From Lomentospora prolificans (Eukaryota; Ascomycota; Sordariomycetes; Microascales; Microascaceae): DNA of 64,000 bases. Below the pieces are notes generated by a model that was not told where the DNA came from, searched no databases, and saw only the letters and a program-made list of their open reading frames with translations. A program made the translations under genes and the position numbers. Below, piece after piece: positions 47,842 to 59,343 of this stretch. Every line of letters starts with the position of its first letter. Within the stretch, counting starts at the first letter, position 1. The stretch is taken from contig JARFXM010000004.1 of assembly GCA_029532625.1 (NCBI GenBank), positions 2,542,001 through 2,606,000 on the forward strand. Direction: 5' to 3'.

Positions 47842-49761
47842 AGTGCCTTGTGGTGCGTTTCGACGCGACGGGAATGAGGTGCATCCGGTTTACTGGTTTG
47901 CGCGCGGTGGTCTCTCGGTATAGTAAGGCAGGGCGGAAGCCAGGCTGCGCTGGATGCCCAACTGGGCAGCGAGGGTATTAGGGTTGTCAGAAAGCGACTG
48001 TGAGAAGGCCTGGTGGAAAGTATGGAGGCGGTCTTCGTGGAGATTTTAAGGCGGGCGTCGTCGACCCTGCCAGGGTGGCGGACCTGCCGTTGCGGTTGCA
48101 CGTTGATACGGGCTGAGTATTTGTTTTTGCCGAGTTTGGTGGTCTCCAAAATGGGCCGGCAAAATTGTGTGAAGCGAAACCCGGTTGCGGGTTGCTGGAC
48201 GCTTCGTTTTTTCTTATATTTTTTATTATTTTCTTTCTTTCTTCTCAAGACTTTTCAGGTACACCGGCTTCGGCCAAATATACTTAGTCGACGGGCGTTT
48301 GTTTTCGGTGAATAGTATCTTCCCCACGCCCTTCTGTCGGCAAAGTCGAAAGAAGCCTTGGCTAGTAGGAGAAGAGACAATATGACAACAGGGTTAGGTG
48401 TGTGTGAGCGGAGTTGATGTAGGCAGCCAGGGCGAGTCTTTGTGAATAGCGACGGGTTCAGGCACGGCGGGCAGTCACAAGAGAGGTGGAGAAATTCAAC
48501 AAGGCACAAGTCTCCGTTTGGGAAGATTTGGGGGGTCGGGGGGAGAACGATTACAGGAAGGGTTCACAAGGGAAGAATCTCGCGCGAGAGAAAATCCGAT
48601 GCAAGTCAGCCCATAAGCTGCATCGTCGGCCGGCGTGGTTGGCGAGGATGTTGTGCAGGGCCACTTGAGGGACAAGAATGCACACACAGGTGGGTGTAAT
48701 AATAATAATGACTTTTGTTTTATATTTGAGCGTTGTCCAGAGTGACGGACTGGATCTTGGTGGGGTTCTGAGGTCTGAGGTCTCGAGTCTGGAATGCCCT
48801 GGCGAATATAATAGATTAATACACTACTTTTGTACTTGGAGCCACGGGCTTGGGTGCGGGCCTGGCGCGGGTCTGACCTCATGGTGAAAGTGAGTGTGAG
48901 CTGGCCATTGGATCAATGATACTTGTCCATATGGCCGACGTTGGTGGGTCCATCCATGTCGTTCACGTTGGCCTCTCTGGCAGCTGGCAGCCCACGAGGA
49001 TTAGAGGATTAATGCTTCTGTGCCCGGTCACGGTGCATGCCCGACATTGAAACGCCCAGTGACGCCGCGCCATGGCCAGCGACCTGCATTGGCGAGAACA
49101 GTTGAGCACTAACATTACCCTAATCGATGATCCGGGACGAGCCCGCGCAGAGCATGGATGGCGGCTTGGGTCTTCACATGAGCCAACGCCCAGCCAGCCA
49201 TCATCTCCCTTTCGACCTTGCTAGCAATGACGTCAAAAACCAAAATCACAGAACACTAGGAATGCTCCCCCGTCGCGGAAAGATGAGTCGCGGAAAGACG
49301 AGTCGTTATCACTTGTACGAATAAAAGCCCAGTTCATGTTCCCTGTCTTGTTGCTAGATCTACGTTCTATGTGCCGAGGTAGGTATGTAATTCGTACACC
49401 ACTGAGTTGAGACCGTGATACTCGGCTCACTAGTTCAGCATGCCCCGTCCTACCCCGGGCCAGATGCTGATTGTAATTAGAATGAGAACAAGTTGTCTCC
49501 AAATTCCAGCATTTTGTGCTTGCTTTCCCGCTTTCACCGCACGACCATGCTCATAGTACCCAGGCGAATGGATCCTGTATCGATAGGATAGAGGCCTTGT
49601 ACCAGCACAGAACCGTATAAAACGAGTCTTGCGCCTCCCTCGAAAGCAAAATTAAAAGCCAAAGCCAAAAAACGCATCATGTCTATCTATGTATTGTGCT
49701 ACTCCCGCTAAGACGTACATCCTCTGTGACCATCCTGTGCCAATGTACAACCGAGCCAGGC
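47842..49761. other. J-protein promoter and cue1 3' region
   Basis: No gene is recognised in this 1.9 kb. Short CAGCTGGCAGC and CCAGCCAGCC motifs occur near 48980 and 49190. A direct pair of TCGCGGAAAGA units lies at about 49273-49296. Confidence 0.5.
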
Positions 49762-50466
49762 TTAGGAACTCGCGTCTCCCGCTGCCGCTGCCGCAGCCTT
49801 CTCCGCAGCAATCTTGGCCTCCATCTTCCGTCGCGCCGCCAAAATCATTTCGTCCCTCCTCTTCTTCAGGAGCGCCTGCCTCTCGTCCTTGTTGGAACTC
49901 CATCCATCCTTCTTCTTCTTCTCCACCGCTTCCGCGTCAGACTCGCTCGATACCTTGTTCTGCAAGTTGTACCGAGTAATGAGGTCGGGTTGCTTCGGCC
50001 GTTCGGCCTGTTTGGCCTGCTGTGCTCCCGTGCTCGCCGACGGGTTCGATCCGGCAGGCGGTGCGGGCTGGAAAGTGATCGGGGGCTGCAAAGTGAACAA
50101 GTTCCAAGGTTAGCAATCTCTTTCTACCCAACCGCTGCAGGTGGCAGCGCCACGCTTGAGGGAGAGTGAACCTACAGTTTCCAACCTTCCAGCCAAGATC
50201 CTTTCCGTGGTTGCCTGGATGCTCCCTCCGTTCCTCTGCAGATCCCACAGTATTGTCCTCCGGTCCACCTGGGGAAACATCTGCTGTATCCGCTGCGCCG
50301 CCACTTCCCTCAACCTCATCGCGCTAGCATCGCGCGCAGGGTTGTTCCTCGAGTTCCCTACCCGTGAACCTGGCGTCGGCGAGGAAAAGAAAAGGTAGCG
50401 GGTAACAACGCCGATGGTCAACAACAGGATGATGAGGAACGGTAGAGATACTTGTTGATCAGACAT
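49762..50466 (-). CDS. cue1: Cue1-like ER membrane ubiquitin-binding protein
   Basis: A 204-residue protein; minus-strand exons are 50176-50466 and 49762-50085. Cue1 anchors the E2 enzyme Ubc7 at the ER membrane for ER-associated degradation. A single hydrophobic segment (LPFLIILLLTIGVVTRYLFF, residues 8-27) serves as the anchor. A CUE domain follows (about 48-95), with the QMFPQVDRRTILWDLQRNGGS helix pattern. The C-terminal half is charged, with Lys/Glu helices and an Ala-rich tail, in the place of the Ubc7-binding region of yeast Cue1. The 90-bp intron is phase 0, between Thr and Pro. The start at 50466 places the membrane segment directly after MSDQQVS. Confidence 0.9.
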
Positions 50467-51743
50467 GATGGGCGGTTCCAGAATGGTGAGGACAAACGGA
50501 ATGTCGAGAATTATTTCAAAGTTAAGTCGTGGCAAGGGATGAATATCTGCGTGGCATTGGCCGATGCGATCGGACCGTTATCGGGATGGCTAGCACTGGA
50601 AGTCTCAAGGGGCCTCGGATCGTGGAAAGGGTCCCCGCATGGATTTCGGGGTTGAGGGAATGGCGAGCGCACGAGTTGTTCAGGGTAGGATCCTGAAAAT
50701 GAGGGCCGGGACTAAATTGTTGGGAACCGTATATCGACAAGAAAAAGAAATAATGAAATGAAAGGAAGCGAAATAGAACTATTCCAAAGGGGCAAAAAAG
50801 CCTCTGTGTCGAGGTTGGGATCGGATTAAGATTAGGTGACGATGTGATGGGCTTTGTCGGGGTGACAGGAACATTGAACGGCGGGATGGCGGAGCACGAG
50901 AGCACTGAGATCCATCAAGCCAGCTGGCTACCTAGCCAGGCAAGGCTGGTACATGGAGCACTCAAGTAGCGCAGTCTAGACTGTACATATACTGTCCTGT
51001 ACAGGTTCGCCCAGTGCCTACAAAGGTAAATGTTCAATGGTCTGGTCAGGTCTCACACCATTCATCCATTGATCAACTTTCAGGCCGCTTTTTGCCTCTC
51101 AGTCCAGCTAAAAATTGTTACGTCCCAGTGCAAACGTGCCGAGCTTCCCTAGGATCCTCCGACAATAGATATCAGCATCAACGACCCATCATTAATGCCG
51201 AAATCCACACCCGCCACACTCGCCTCGCCACCTGTCCAGTTCTAACGAGGGACAACCATTTAGTACGTGCGCATGCATCAATTGACGGCAAATTCCCATC
51301 GGAATTTACAGCGACAGAGTTTTGATTTACGACCGCCCCATCCATCCTAGACGACTTTCAATTCAGCACCACACATACTTTCACTGGACCAATGTTTCGC
51401 GGAGAGAAGAGGGAGCTTCGAGTAGAGCGCTGGTGCAACCTGCACTAGACAATGTATTTAAGCCGGTGGTGGCCATCTAACGAGGCGATCCCTTACCGAC
51501 CTCTTATCAAAGATGTGCCATCCACCATTCCTAATAAACGCAGTATATGTCCGGCCCATCGGCCACAGCTCCCGTCCTCGATCGGATTGCGGAGGCCGAG
51601 CCCAGAAAACACGAAAACAGAAAACACATGGGCTGGGTGATCCGGATTTCCGGCCACCGATCACGGGCTAGGTAGGCGGGTTTGGACATAGGCCACCACC
51701 CAATCTGCTGCGCCCGCCGCGGCAGGCGTTAGTACGTTCTTCC
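50467..51743. other. cue1 promoter and not2 3' region
   Basis: This 1.28 kb has no recognised gene. A cluster of GCCAGCTGGC-like motifs lies at about 50917-50950. Confidence 0.5.
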
Positions 51744-54700
51744 CTATTGAGCGCCGGCGCCGAGCGTTGTGTCAAGGTCTCCATAGTGAAGAGTGAATTC
51801 CCTCTGTGAATTAGGAAGTTAGTCTCGTGATCAATTTCCTAGCTGAGGGATGGCTATTAAGGACTGTGCTGGAGCTTACCCTATCTCGCTGGAACCGTAT
51901 AGGGTCCCAGATGATGTAGAACCCTCTCTCCGCAGTTGGGCTAACTTGTTGCGGCATCATGTGTTCGTCCTTTGTCAGCCAAATCTGGAGCTTCTTATGC
52001 CATCTCCAACTTCTTTGGTGCCTGATCGCATCCTCATTAGCCGGGCTAGTCGTAGTCTGGTGTGATTTTGATGGGGCATTTCTTACAATTCTTGCGCGGC
52101 GAGGTGCTGCGTTACGTCGCCTGCATTCGCATAGAAGATGAAGAATAAGGTATCCTCGTTGAAGCTCGAGATTTTGGTTTCAATCGGTTGTACGTTGTTG
52201 ACGTTGTAGCATTCCGGCAACCTGAAGTGAGGAATGGCTGGTCGTGGTGGTTGATCGTCGAATAAGGAGTAAATTTGGGTGGAGATTGGCCTGTTGCATA
52301 CGCGTTGACTGTTAGCACTGACTTACAAGATCAAGCGCTGTGAGGGTGGCGAGCGAAAAAAGGAAAAAGGGGGGGTTGGGGGTTGTTTATTACTCTGACG
52401 ATGCAAGGTCAAGGCCAAGTGAATTAGGGTCGACACCAAGGACCATTGCGTGATAATCAGGGTAGTTGTTCATCAACGTCCGTAAACCCTTCAAGCCCCA
52501 TTTATCTTCCGGAGCCATACCAGCTAGGGGATCCTGCACTTCAGGAGCAGACGGCTCTTCAGCCTCCTTAGCCTTCGGGGGAGGCGGGACGTTACCGATA
52601 GCCCCGAGAGGATTCCGCGCTTCAGGTGCCTGGGGTGATCCCTCACCCGCCGCTAATCTGTCTTCCCTAAACGAGCCAGACTTCTCCCGACCTTCGCTTC
52701 CTGCAGTGCCACCTTCTCTACCATCTTGCGGCCTTGTAGTGCCTGGTGTTTTCGATTAGCTCCTTATCAAACGAGGATCGAAGAGGTAAATTGGTGGGAG
52801 AAAAAAAAGGTAATGACCGAAACGTACTATTCATATTTCGACCGTCGGATGTGCCACGGTTAGCGGAAAGCGCGCTGAGTAAACCGTTCTCTGCGCGGTT
52901 CGTTTGACCAGAGGCCGCCGCGGAGTTGTTTTGAGAACCGAAGCCTAACGCTGACATCAAGGAGGAGCTCCTCTCCTGATTTGGATCGCCAGCGGATCGG
53001 TTTAAAGGTGGAAATTCGTCCACGCTGCTCGGTTGAACTTGGGATGACACACTAACGTTGGCGTTGGATTGGTTTCCGAATCTGAAGACATTCTGACCCG
53101 GTGGCAGCCTTCCAGAGGCACTAGTAAACATGTCTTCCTGCTGCGTCGGTTGGGGCAAAGGTGTTGATCCTTGCCGGGACACCTGTCCACCTAAGCCGCG
53201 GGCGCTACTGATACCACCACCTGCCGACCACATGCCCCCTTGACTAGAGTTTGGCACTTGCGCCGAGTTTGATAGCGACGGGAATTCCCTATTTACCACG
53301 TTAGCGTAACTGACAACGGCGGTACGAAGGCAATATAAGGAACAGAAACAAGGCAAGGGAAACAGGGTCGAGGGCTCGGCCTGATGGTCCAGCCAATGGC
53401 TGAGGGAAGATAAAATCATAGGCGTAAGCAAATATTACCCCTTAACAACAGCAGAGTATTCAACACCAGCTTTCATCAATGTTTCGGTTGGGATGCGTGT
53501 TTCCACACCCCTTCCTGCTGAACTCTTGGCCACGAGTTCAAGCCGCGAAGGACGCTTGCCCTGGGCAGATGGTGGTGGCTGATGATTCATTTCTGTGAAG
53601 TAGCCTAACCATAATAAACTGGCTGAGGAATGAGGGCAGATATGACCGACGACAACGATGGGCTAGAGGTGGTACTCAGAGCTGCCGCTGGGGTTTGAAA
53701 AGGTAATGGTTAAGGATAGCATACTGGTAAGTTTGTTCTGGTTGTGAAGAGGGATAGGCAGTGCTTGATAGAAACGAAGAGAAGTAGGATTGGGGAAGTA
53801 AATCTGAATCGTAGGATAGGTAGAGAATTTTCTAGAGCTACTGATAGAGGGTAGGAAGGCGCAAATCAGGGGACAGGCTGGTGTGTTGTGTCGGAGGACT
53901 TCACAAAGGAAGGGGCAAGAGAGAGAAAGAACTTACGACAGGTCTAGAGGGGTTGCAGGTTGCGAGCCGCTTAAACTTTGAGCAAAGCTCAAGTTGCCGG
54001 CGCCCATTTGACGGGGGGCATTTTGAAGCCCAGCACCGCCCATGGAAACACCTCCGAAAGTCGACCAACCGGAACCATTGCTCCCTGGGGTAGCCGCGCA
54101 ATTGTCAACTATGCGATCCCCAACATCATCCGGCTTGGTATAAGGACTCCCTACCTAGTTTTCCACCATTTGGTATCCGGTTCGATACTGATCTCCCAGC
54201 TTGTTGAGGTTGTTGTTGGGCCCCGAATCCAGTAGGTATCCCGCGCATTGTTTGTGGTACCGCTCCTGATCGGGACGTTAGCACATAGACGTCTATTAAC
54301 TTGAACATGTGCAGTCATGGGCTCTGCGGTGCTTGGAAATCGAGAAAATTGTAAGGAACACCTCCGTCGAGCGGCGAAGGTTCTTGAAATCGGCAAACAG
54401 CGGGGAGACACCCGAGTTCCATCATTGATCCGATGCTGTACTGACGCAAGAGCTCACTGCAGGATCGAACTGTTCAAAAGAGGCCACGGCAGCCATAATT
54501 CCTCCTATCTCGTGGGCAGACAAATAGGCGGTTTTGAGTGGCATGGCGAATATTCGACGGAATGCATAGTGGTCCTGGAAGCATTATTCTATCTTGTCGT
54601 GTCCTAGTGGGCGTCGGGCCTCGTTATGGGTAAGAATTCGGCAGCCATCGTTGTCGCAAGGTTCATGTTAAGGATCACGATATCGTATCATAGACATTCA

Positions 54701-54811
54701 CGTAGAGCAGAGTCACGGGCCGGAGGGTGAAGGGCATGAACGGAGTTCTCGAGGTGTGGAGGGTATGGGCAGCTTGGTGAGGATATTGGGCCTACCTTGT
54801 CGGTTCATCAT
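51744..54811 (-). CDS. not2: CCR4-NOT complex subunit Not2
   Basis: A 504-residue protein assembled from eight minus-strand exons: 54796-54811, 54155-54265, 53937-54108, 52828-53288, 52394-52742, 52087-52290, 51880-52021 and 51744-51803. Not2 is a core scaffold of the CCR4-NOT deadenylase and transcription regulator. The N-terminus reads MMNRQGAVPQTMRGIP. The family motif SGSQPATPLDLSEFPSLSN is re-formed across the 648-bp third intron, which strongly supports that junction. The C-terminal NOT-box domain includes ASSEPISTQIYSLF, FFIFYANAGD, RWHKKLQIWLTK and FYIIWDP. Intron 1 is also long (530 bp), while intron 2 is only 46 bp. The first exon is tiny (16 nt); a shorter model starting at the Met at 54248 is possible. 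A second first exon lies inside intron 3. Confidence 0.93.
53439..53590 (-). CDS. not2: Alternative first exon of not2 (inferred)
   Basis: Inside the 648-bp third intron, an ATG at 53590 opens 50 codons (MNHQPPPSAQGKRPSRLELV onward, to VVKG) and ends at a GG|GTAAT donor in phase 2. That is the same phase as the normal donor, so it joins the EFPSLSN exon in frame. The result would be a 455-residue Not2 that lacks the first 100 residues of the canonical form. A leader-like CT-rich stretch lies upstream. I recognise no domain in the 50 residues. It could also be a chance open frame. Confidence 0.4.
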
Positions 54812-55637
54812 TGATTAAGATTTCGGCAATCGCGGTATTTCGGGATTGGACGCGTTTGGTGTTGTCGCGGTATGTTTGAGGTGAGAAGGCAGATTCGTAT
54901 CGGGGGATTGAAGCTTTGCGGAAGTGCGTGTTTGCGATGCTGAAGTATGTGACCGTCGTGGATGTCGTCAAGAAGAGAAGGCCTTGGACGGCAACATCCG
55001 TTATGTTCGCTGTTCAGGGCCTTGCCATGGCTGGTCTGCAAGGCCACGCCAGGTGACGCTCTGCTAGCTGGCGCGTAGGCCAGCTGCTGCCAGCTGAATT
55101 TTCAGCTCAAGCCCCATGCCGATGCCGTGCACATGCCACCACATGTCGCCGCTACGATCAAGACGCTTCATTCTGCGCTCCACCATGATCAGTCGTGGTA
55201 TTTGAACATCAACCATTGACGGCATATACCGCAACCATGACTTGACATGGACTAATTATGTAGTACATCCTTGGTTCGCACACATGTAATACAATCCTCT
55301 GGAATTGACCGGATTCCGTCGTTCAAAATTTACTACCCAAGTTTACTCTTGGCATTCCTTGCCTCCTCCCCTTTCCCTCGCTTATTCGTTTTGTTATCAC
55401 GTCCTCTTGGCCAGTATGCACTTCAATCCTCTCCCTTGCAGCTGCAGGTTGTACTACTTAGACAAAGTCCAATGTTGTTGTACAACCGAACGCAGCCTCT
55501 CGATCCCCTGAAAGCGGGCTGCCATCTCCCTCTTCCTTTGGAGAGAAAAGCTGGACACTGGACTCCAGTCAAGAAGCTCGCATCCGAATGTCTTCAAGCG
55601 GTAATAGTTCATTTCTATATTTCGACAAGACCACATT
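54812..55637. other. not2 promoter and CobW gene 3' region
   Basis: No gene is recognised in this 826 bp. Around 55030-55100 lies another cluster of CCAGCTG and GCTGGC motifs. Confidence 0.5.
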
Positions 55638-57060
55638 TCAATCTAGCGCACTGCGGAAACTCTTTTCAAACTTTTCGGGGCCCAAGTGACGCCCGATAAT
55701 CACAATTTTTCCGTCTGGTAGCGATCCTCCCTCCTCGACATCATCATCCAGATCAATGATCTCAAATATCTCTCTTACCCCTTGTATCATCTTCACACGG
55801 CCATCTCTCAATATCAGCCGGCCCTTTAAACGATGCGTCTCGAACGGTGGAGCCGATGGGAAGCCGGGAAGGCTAGAGTCCCAGAGCACAGATCTCAGCC
55901 AAAGATCTACCTTCTCTAGCTGCTCCGGTGCAAGGGGAGGTACGGGGATGGTAAGTGTCGAAATGGTCTGTATTCATGTAAGTCGATGGCCCGATCAAGA
56001 GTATTTGGGAACGTACCGGATCCAGATGGCTATGTCCCTTGTCACGGAGATCTTGGTCGGAAACGCGGTCATATGCGTGCAAATCTAGCAGGAAGCCTTC
56101 GAGTTGAGGAACAACGCCACGTTCCGTGACGTGCATTTTGGCTAGACCATTGATGGATTGGATGCGCTCTTTAACCCTTTCAAGCTCCTCCTCAGTGACC
56201 AGGTCCGCCTTATTGATGACGATAACATCTGCATGGGATAGCTGAACGTGTGCTGTCGTCATGAGAGGCCCGTGAGTGTCTTCGTGGGCCTCATTTTGTA
56301 CCTGACCGTGTGGGTCTTCGAGGTTGCGAAGGAGGTTTTTAGCATCGACGAGGGTCACGATTCCATCGAGGTATATCGTGCTCCCTAGACCATCATCAAC
56401 CCAAAAAAGGGGTGCAAGATTTCCGGGGTCCGCCAGTCCTGTGGTTTCTAGTAGGATGTAGTCAAAGGCGCCTTTCTTTTCCATCAATGACTCGATGGCA
56501 TTGACACCAGAATCTCTGTCTGTCGTTAGCCAGGGGATGGACGAGTGATGTCGAATTCTAATCGTTGGTGGCTCACTTAACAGAGCAACAGATGCAACCG
56601 TTGCCAACCTCTAACCACTCTTCCACTTGCTCCCCTCCCTTGTTAACGGTAAGGGATTTTTCGATATCCAAGGCTGGAATTATTAGCCACGCGAAATCGT
56701 GTCAATGTTTGGCGTTAAACGCGTTCGAAACTTACAATCGCCAAATTCTGAGCCAAGCCGTTGTCAGCGCACAAGGTAGTAGTTATCGGAAGACGTGTTA
56801 TCGTTACCATTCATGATTACTGCAATCTTCTTGCCATGCTGGGCAGTTAGAATGTAATTGAGTAAAGTTGTCTTGCCCGCACCCAAGTATCCTTGTAGTA
56901 TAGGTCAGAATGGCCTCGCATAATCTTGTGTCTCCTGAGAGCGTCCAATACCTGTTACGATGGTGATAGGAACTTTGAACGGTGGTGCCCCTTCGTTTTC
57001 TAACGAGATATCACCAGCGACCTCAACCAAGTCTGGCGGGGCATCATCGTCAAAATCCAT
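55638..57060 (-). CDS. CobW/COG0523 metallochaperone GTPase (Zng1-like)
   Basis: A 376-residue GTPase; minus-strand exons are 56952-57060, 56808-56891, 56736-56747, 56577-56673, 56017-56515 and 55638-55967. COG0523 proteins hand metal to client enzymes using GTP; the eukaryotic Zng1 branch delivers zinc to methionine aminopeptidase. Motifs: the P-loop GYLGAGKTT (37-45, split by intron 1), the metal site GNGCICC (92-98), ETTGLADPGN and the NKAD base-recognition motif. A His-rich loop (KGHSHLDP) and the C-terminal CobW_C domain follow. The third exon is only 12 nt and encodes the invariant EFGD. The N-terminus reads DDDAPPDLVEV, near the place where Zng1 proteins carry a CPELVPI motif, but here without the Cys. 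It diverges from mob3. Confidence 0.94.
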
Positions 57061-57614
57061 GACGACCACGCTGGCTGGATGTGTCGGCTGAGAAAGGAAA
57101 GTCTGGTTTATTCCAAAACCTTATGCTAATGTAGGAGTTTCGACCTCCTCGGATATAGATCTCTTCTTCCGAGTTATGGTTTTATATGTAGCACCCGGGG
57201 TAGTCTGTTCGTAGCAGTTGTTTGTCAAGCGGTGACATCAACATGCCTCGAGGAATACTACAACCCCACCAAGACTTGCAATTCCATAGCTCCTTCTCTT
57301 TCTCGCATCGGCTGGCGACCAGGGACTGCGACTCCCTGTTGCGTGCTGACTAAGCAACCCGACTCATGCCTCCTGTCCAGAGCTCCTCTTGTTCCTGGCG
57401 CTTAATTGAGCGGCTGTGACCATGCAGCTTCGGCCTCGCCTCGCGCCCTTACAGCAACCTTTTTTTGAGTTTTGTTTTCCGGCCTAGTTTGCGTTGTTGG
57501 TTTCATCTCATCGTCATCACGATACCCAACTAACGACTTCTCCTACGACTTGAGATTTTTAGACGAGGTAATTTTCGACAACATCTTTTCCCGGACTTCG
57601 ACCTTCACTTCGTC
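57061..57614. promoter_or_regulatory. Divergent promoter of the CobW gene and mob3
   Basis: Start codons of two oppositely directed genes are 554 bp apart. The mob3 side has a CATCATCGTCATC-type leader. No other gene is recognised. Confidence 0.5.
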
Positions 57615-59343
57615 ATGTCGATGCCCCCGAGCTCACCACGGCTCCCCAGCCCACCGCCTGCCGCAGAAATCCAGATTGGGCCAGCCTCTCCTTCCGGTAA
57701 CCATGGCGCGAATCGCCAACCGTCGCAGATTGAACAGACGATACTCGAGGCGAACTCCAAACGAAGGGTTCATCGAGGTACCAAGGCTGCTGATATGGCT
57801 GCTGGCCCCCCGTTGATGCCTTTGAGCGAGGTGAGTTTAAAGTCTCCTTCAGCCTTCCCCACGACTTAGGGCTGACGTGCCATCGGTAATCGCATAGCTC
57901 GACTCTGCCTTTGAGCTACAAGAACACCTTTCTGCGCTTCACTATCATCATACCAAGGGCCGTACCCAGCCCATCACTCGAGCGACGGCCGAAATACTAG
58001 CGGCCCCCCCTTCCTCCGCCGACCGCACCCTCTGGCTTTATGAACTCTGCCGGTTCCTCATCTCACAATGCAACGGCCTCATAGTTGGCTTCCTCTTTGA
58101 TAACCCACCATGCAGCTCGTCGACATGTCCCGAGATGAGGGCGTCTGAATGGCAGTTCCTCTGTGCCGTTCATGAGCAGCCTAAGAGCTGCTGTGCCATT
58201 GACTATTGCTGCCACACCCTCGACTGGGCCGCGAATGTCGTAACTGACCAGAAGATATTCCCGAGCCGTTTCGTTGCCTTGTCCGACTCCCACAACAAGA
58301 ACGCTGCTATGAAAAATCTTGTCAACGTCTTCCGCCGGCTACACCGTATTTTTGCGCATGCCTGGTTCCAACACCGCACTGTCTTCTGGTCTGTGGAGAA
58401 AGCGACAGGTCTCTATGTCTTCTTCAAGAGAGTGTGCGATACGTACGACCTCTTACCTGGCGAGACATTCAAGCTTCCTCCCGAGGCTGAGGGCCTAGAT
58501 GCCGAGAAGCCAGCACCACCCGAGCCAACTAGCGACAAGCAAGCCGCTACCAGTGGGCTAGCGCCGCCTGGGAACTTCGAAAGGGGTCAAGGGGCGCAAA
58601 TGTCAGAAGGCACCCCGCGTACCGACGATGACCATGGCGTTGGCAGGACGAATACTAGGCGTCACATCCGTAGCAGCCCGTCGACCGGTAGCGCCGTCAC
58701 AACCGTCATTGAGGCTGACGAAGATGAGGGTGCGGAACTTGCAGCGAGAACTAGGGCATTGCACATCTCTTCGGCTGCCGCTGCAGGGCCGGTATTAGAA
58801 GAGGAGCCTGAGGCAGAGGAAGTCCCAGTCATCGTCGAGGACTCGATGATGCAGGATGCAGCCCAACCAAACGAATCCCCAGTTACTGAAAACGAAACTC
58901 CTACCGCGGCTACCGTTGAGCTGTCCACTACGCTGGGAAAGCCCGATGAAAGTAAAGAGGGAGCTCCGGCCACTGCCCCCGTCGAGACTGAGGAGCCGAG
59001 TGGTGAAGCGGCCCTTGCACAACCTCAAGAGCAACAAATTTCATCTAATGAAGCAGAGCCCGAAGCTCAGCCCTCATTTAGTGCGAGCGAGGAGGGCCCA
59101 GGAAAACAAAAGGAGAGTTCATCGACAGACACCGTTGAAGTAGAGGGTGCTTTAGCAGACGCTACCGTATTAGCAGAAGATGATACTGCACCGACTCAGG
59201 AGAAGGCCTCTACTGCCACAGTTGAATCCAACGTCTCTGTCGCCGTGGAGGATTCGACAGAGCCCACTGAGAAGCCTTTCGAAAAGAAGGAAGATGCATC
59301 CGAGACCCCGGAGAAAAAGGAGGCCGAGGAGAAGGGCGAATAA
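57615..59343 (+). CDS. mob3: Mob3/phocein-like STRIPAK subunit
   Basis: A 553-residue protein from exons 57615-57830 and 57898-59343, with a 67-bp phase-0 intron. Mob3 (phocein/MOB4) is a core part of the STRIPAK phosphatase-kinase complex, needed for hyphal fusion and fruiting-body formation in Sordaria and Neurospora. The MOB domain spans about residues 72-265: WLYELCRFLISQCNGL, the zinc-ligand region (CPEMRASEWQFLCAVH, CCAIDYCCHTLDW), and later HRIFAHAWFQH with the His ligands. The CCAIDYCCHTLD form is typical of the phocein branch rather than Mob1/Mob2. The N-terminal 70 residues are Pro/Ser-rich. The last about 280 residues are acidic, with Glu, Ala, Thr and Pro repeats and no domain. 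The Met at 57621 is an alternative start. Confidence 0.94.

Noticed and set aside
54155..54248. Start of Not2 at the Met at 54248 only
   Set aside because: A CTAAC branch site and a CAG acceptor directly upstream, plus a phase-matching MMNRQ exon at 54796-54811, make a spliced start more likely. The short form is mentioned as an alternative.
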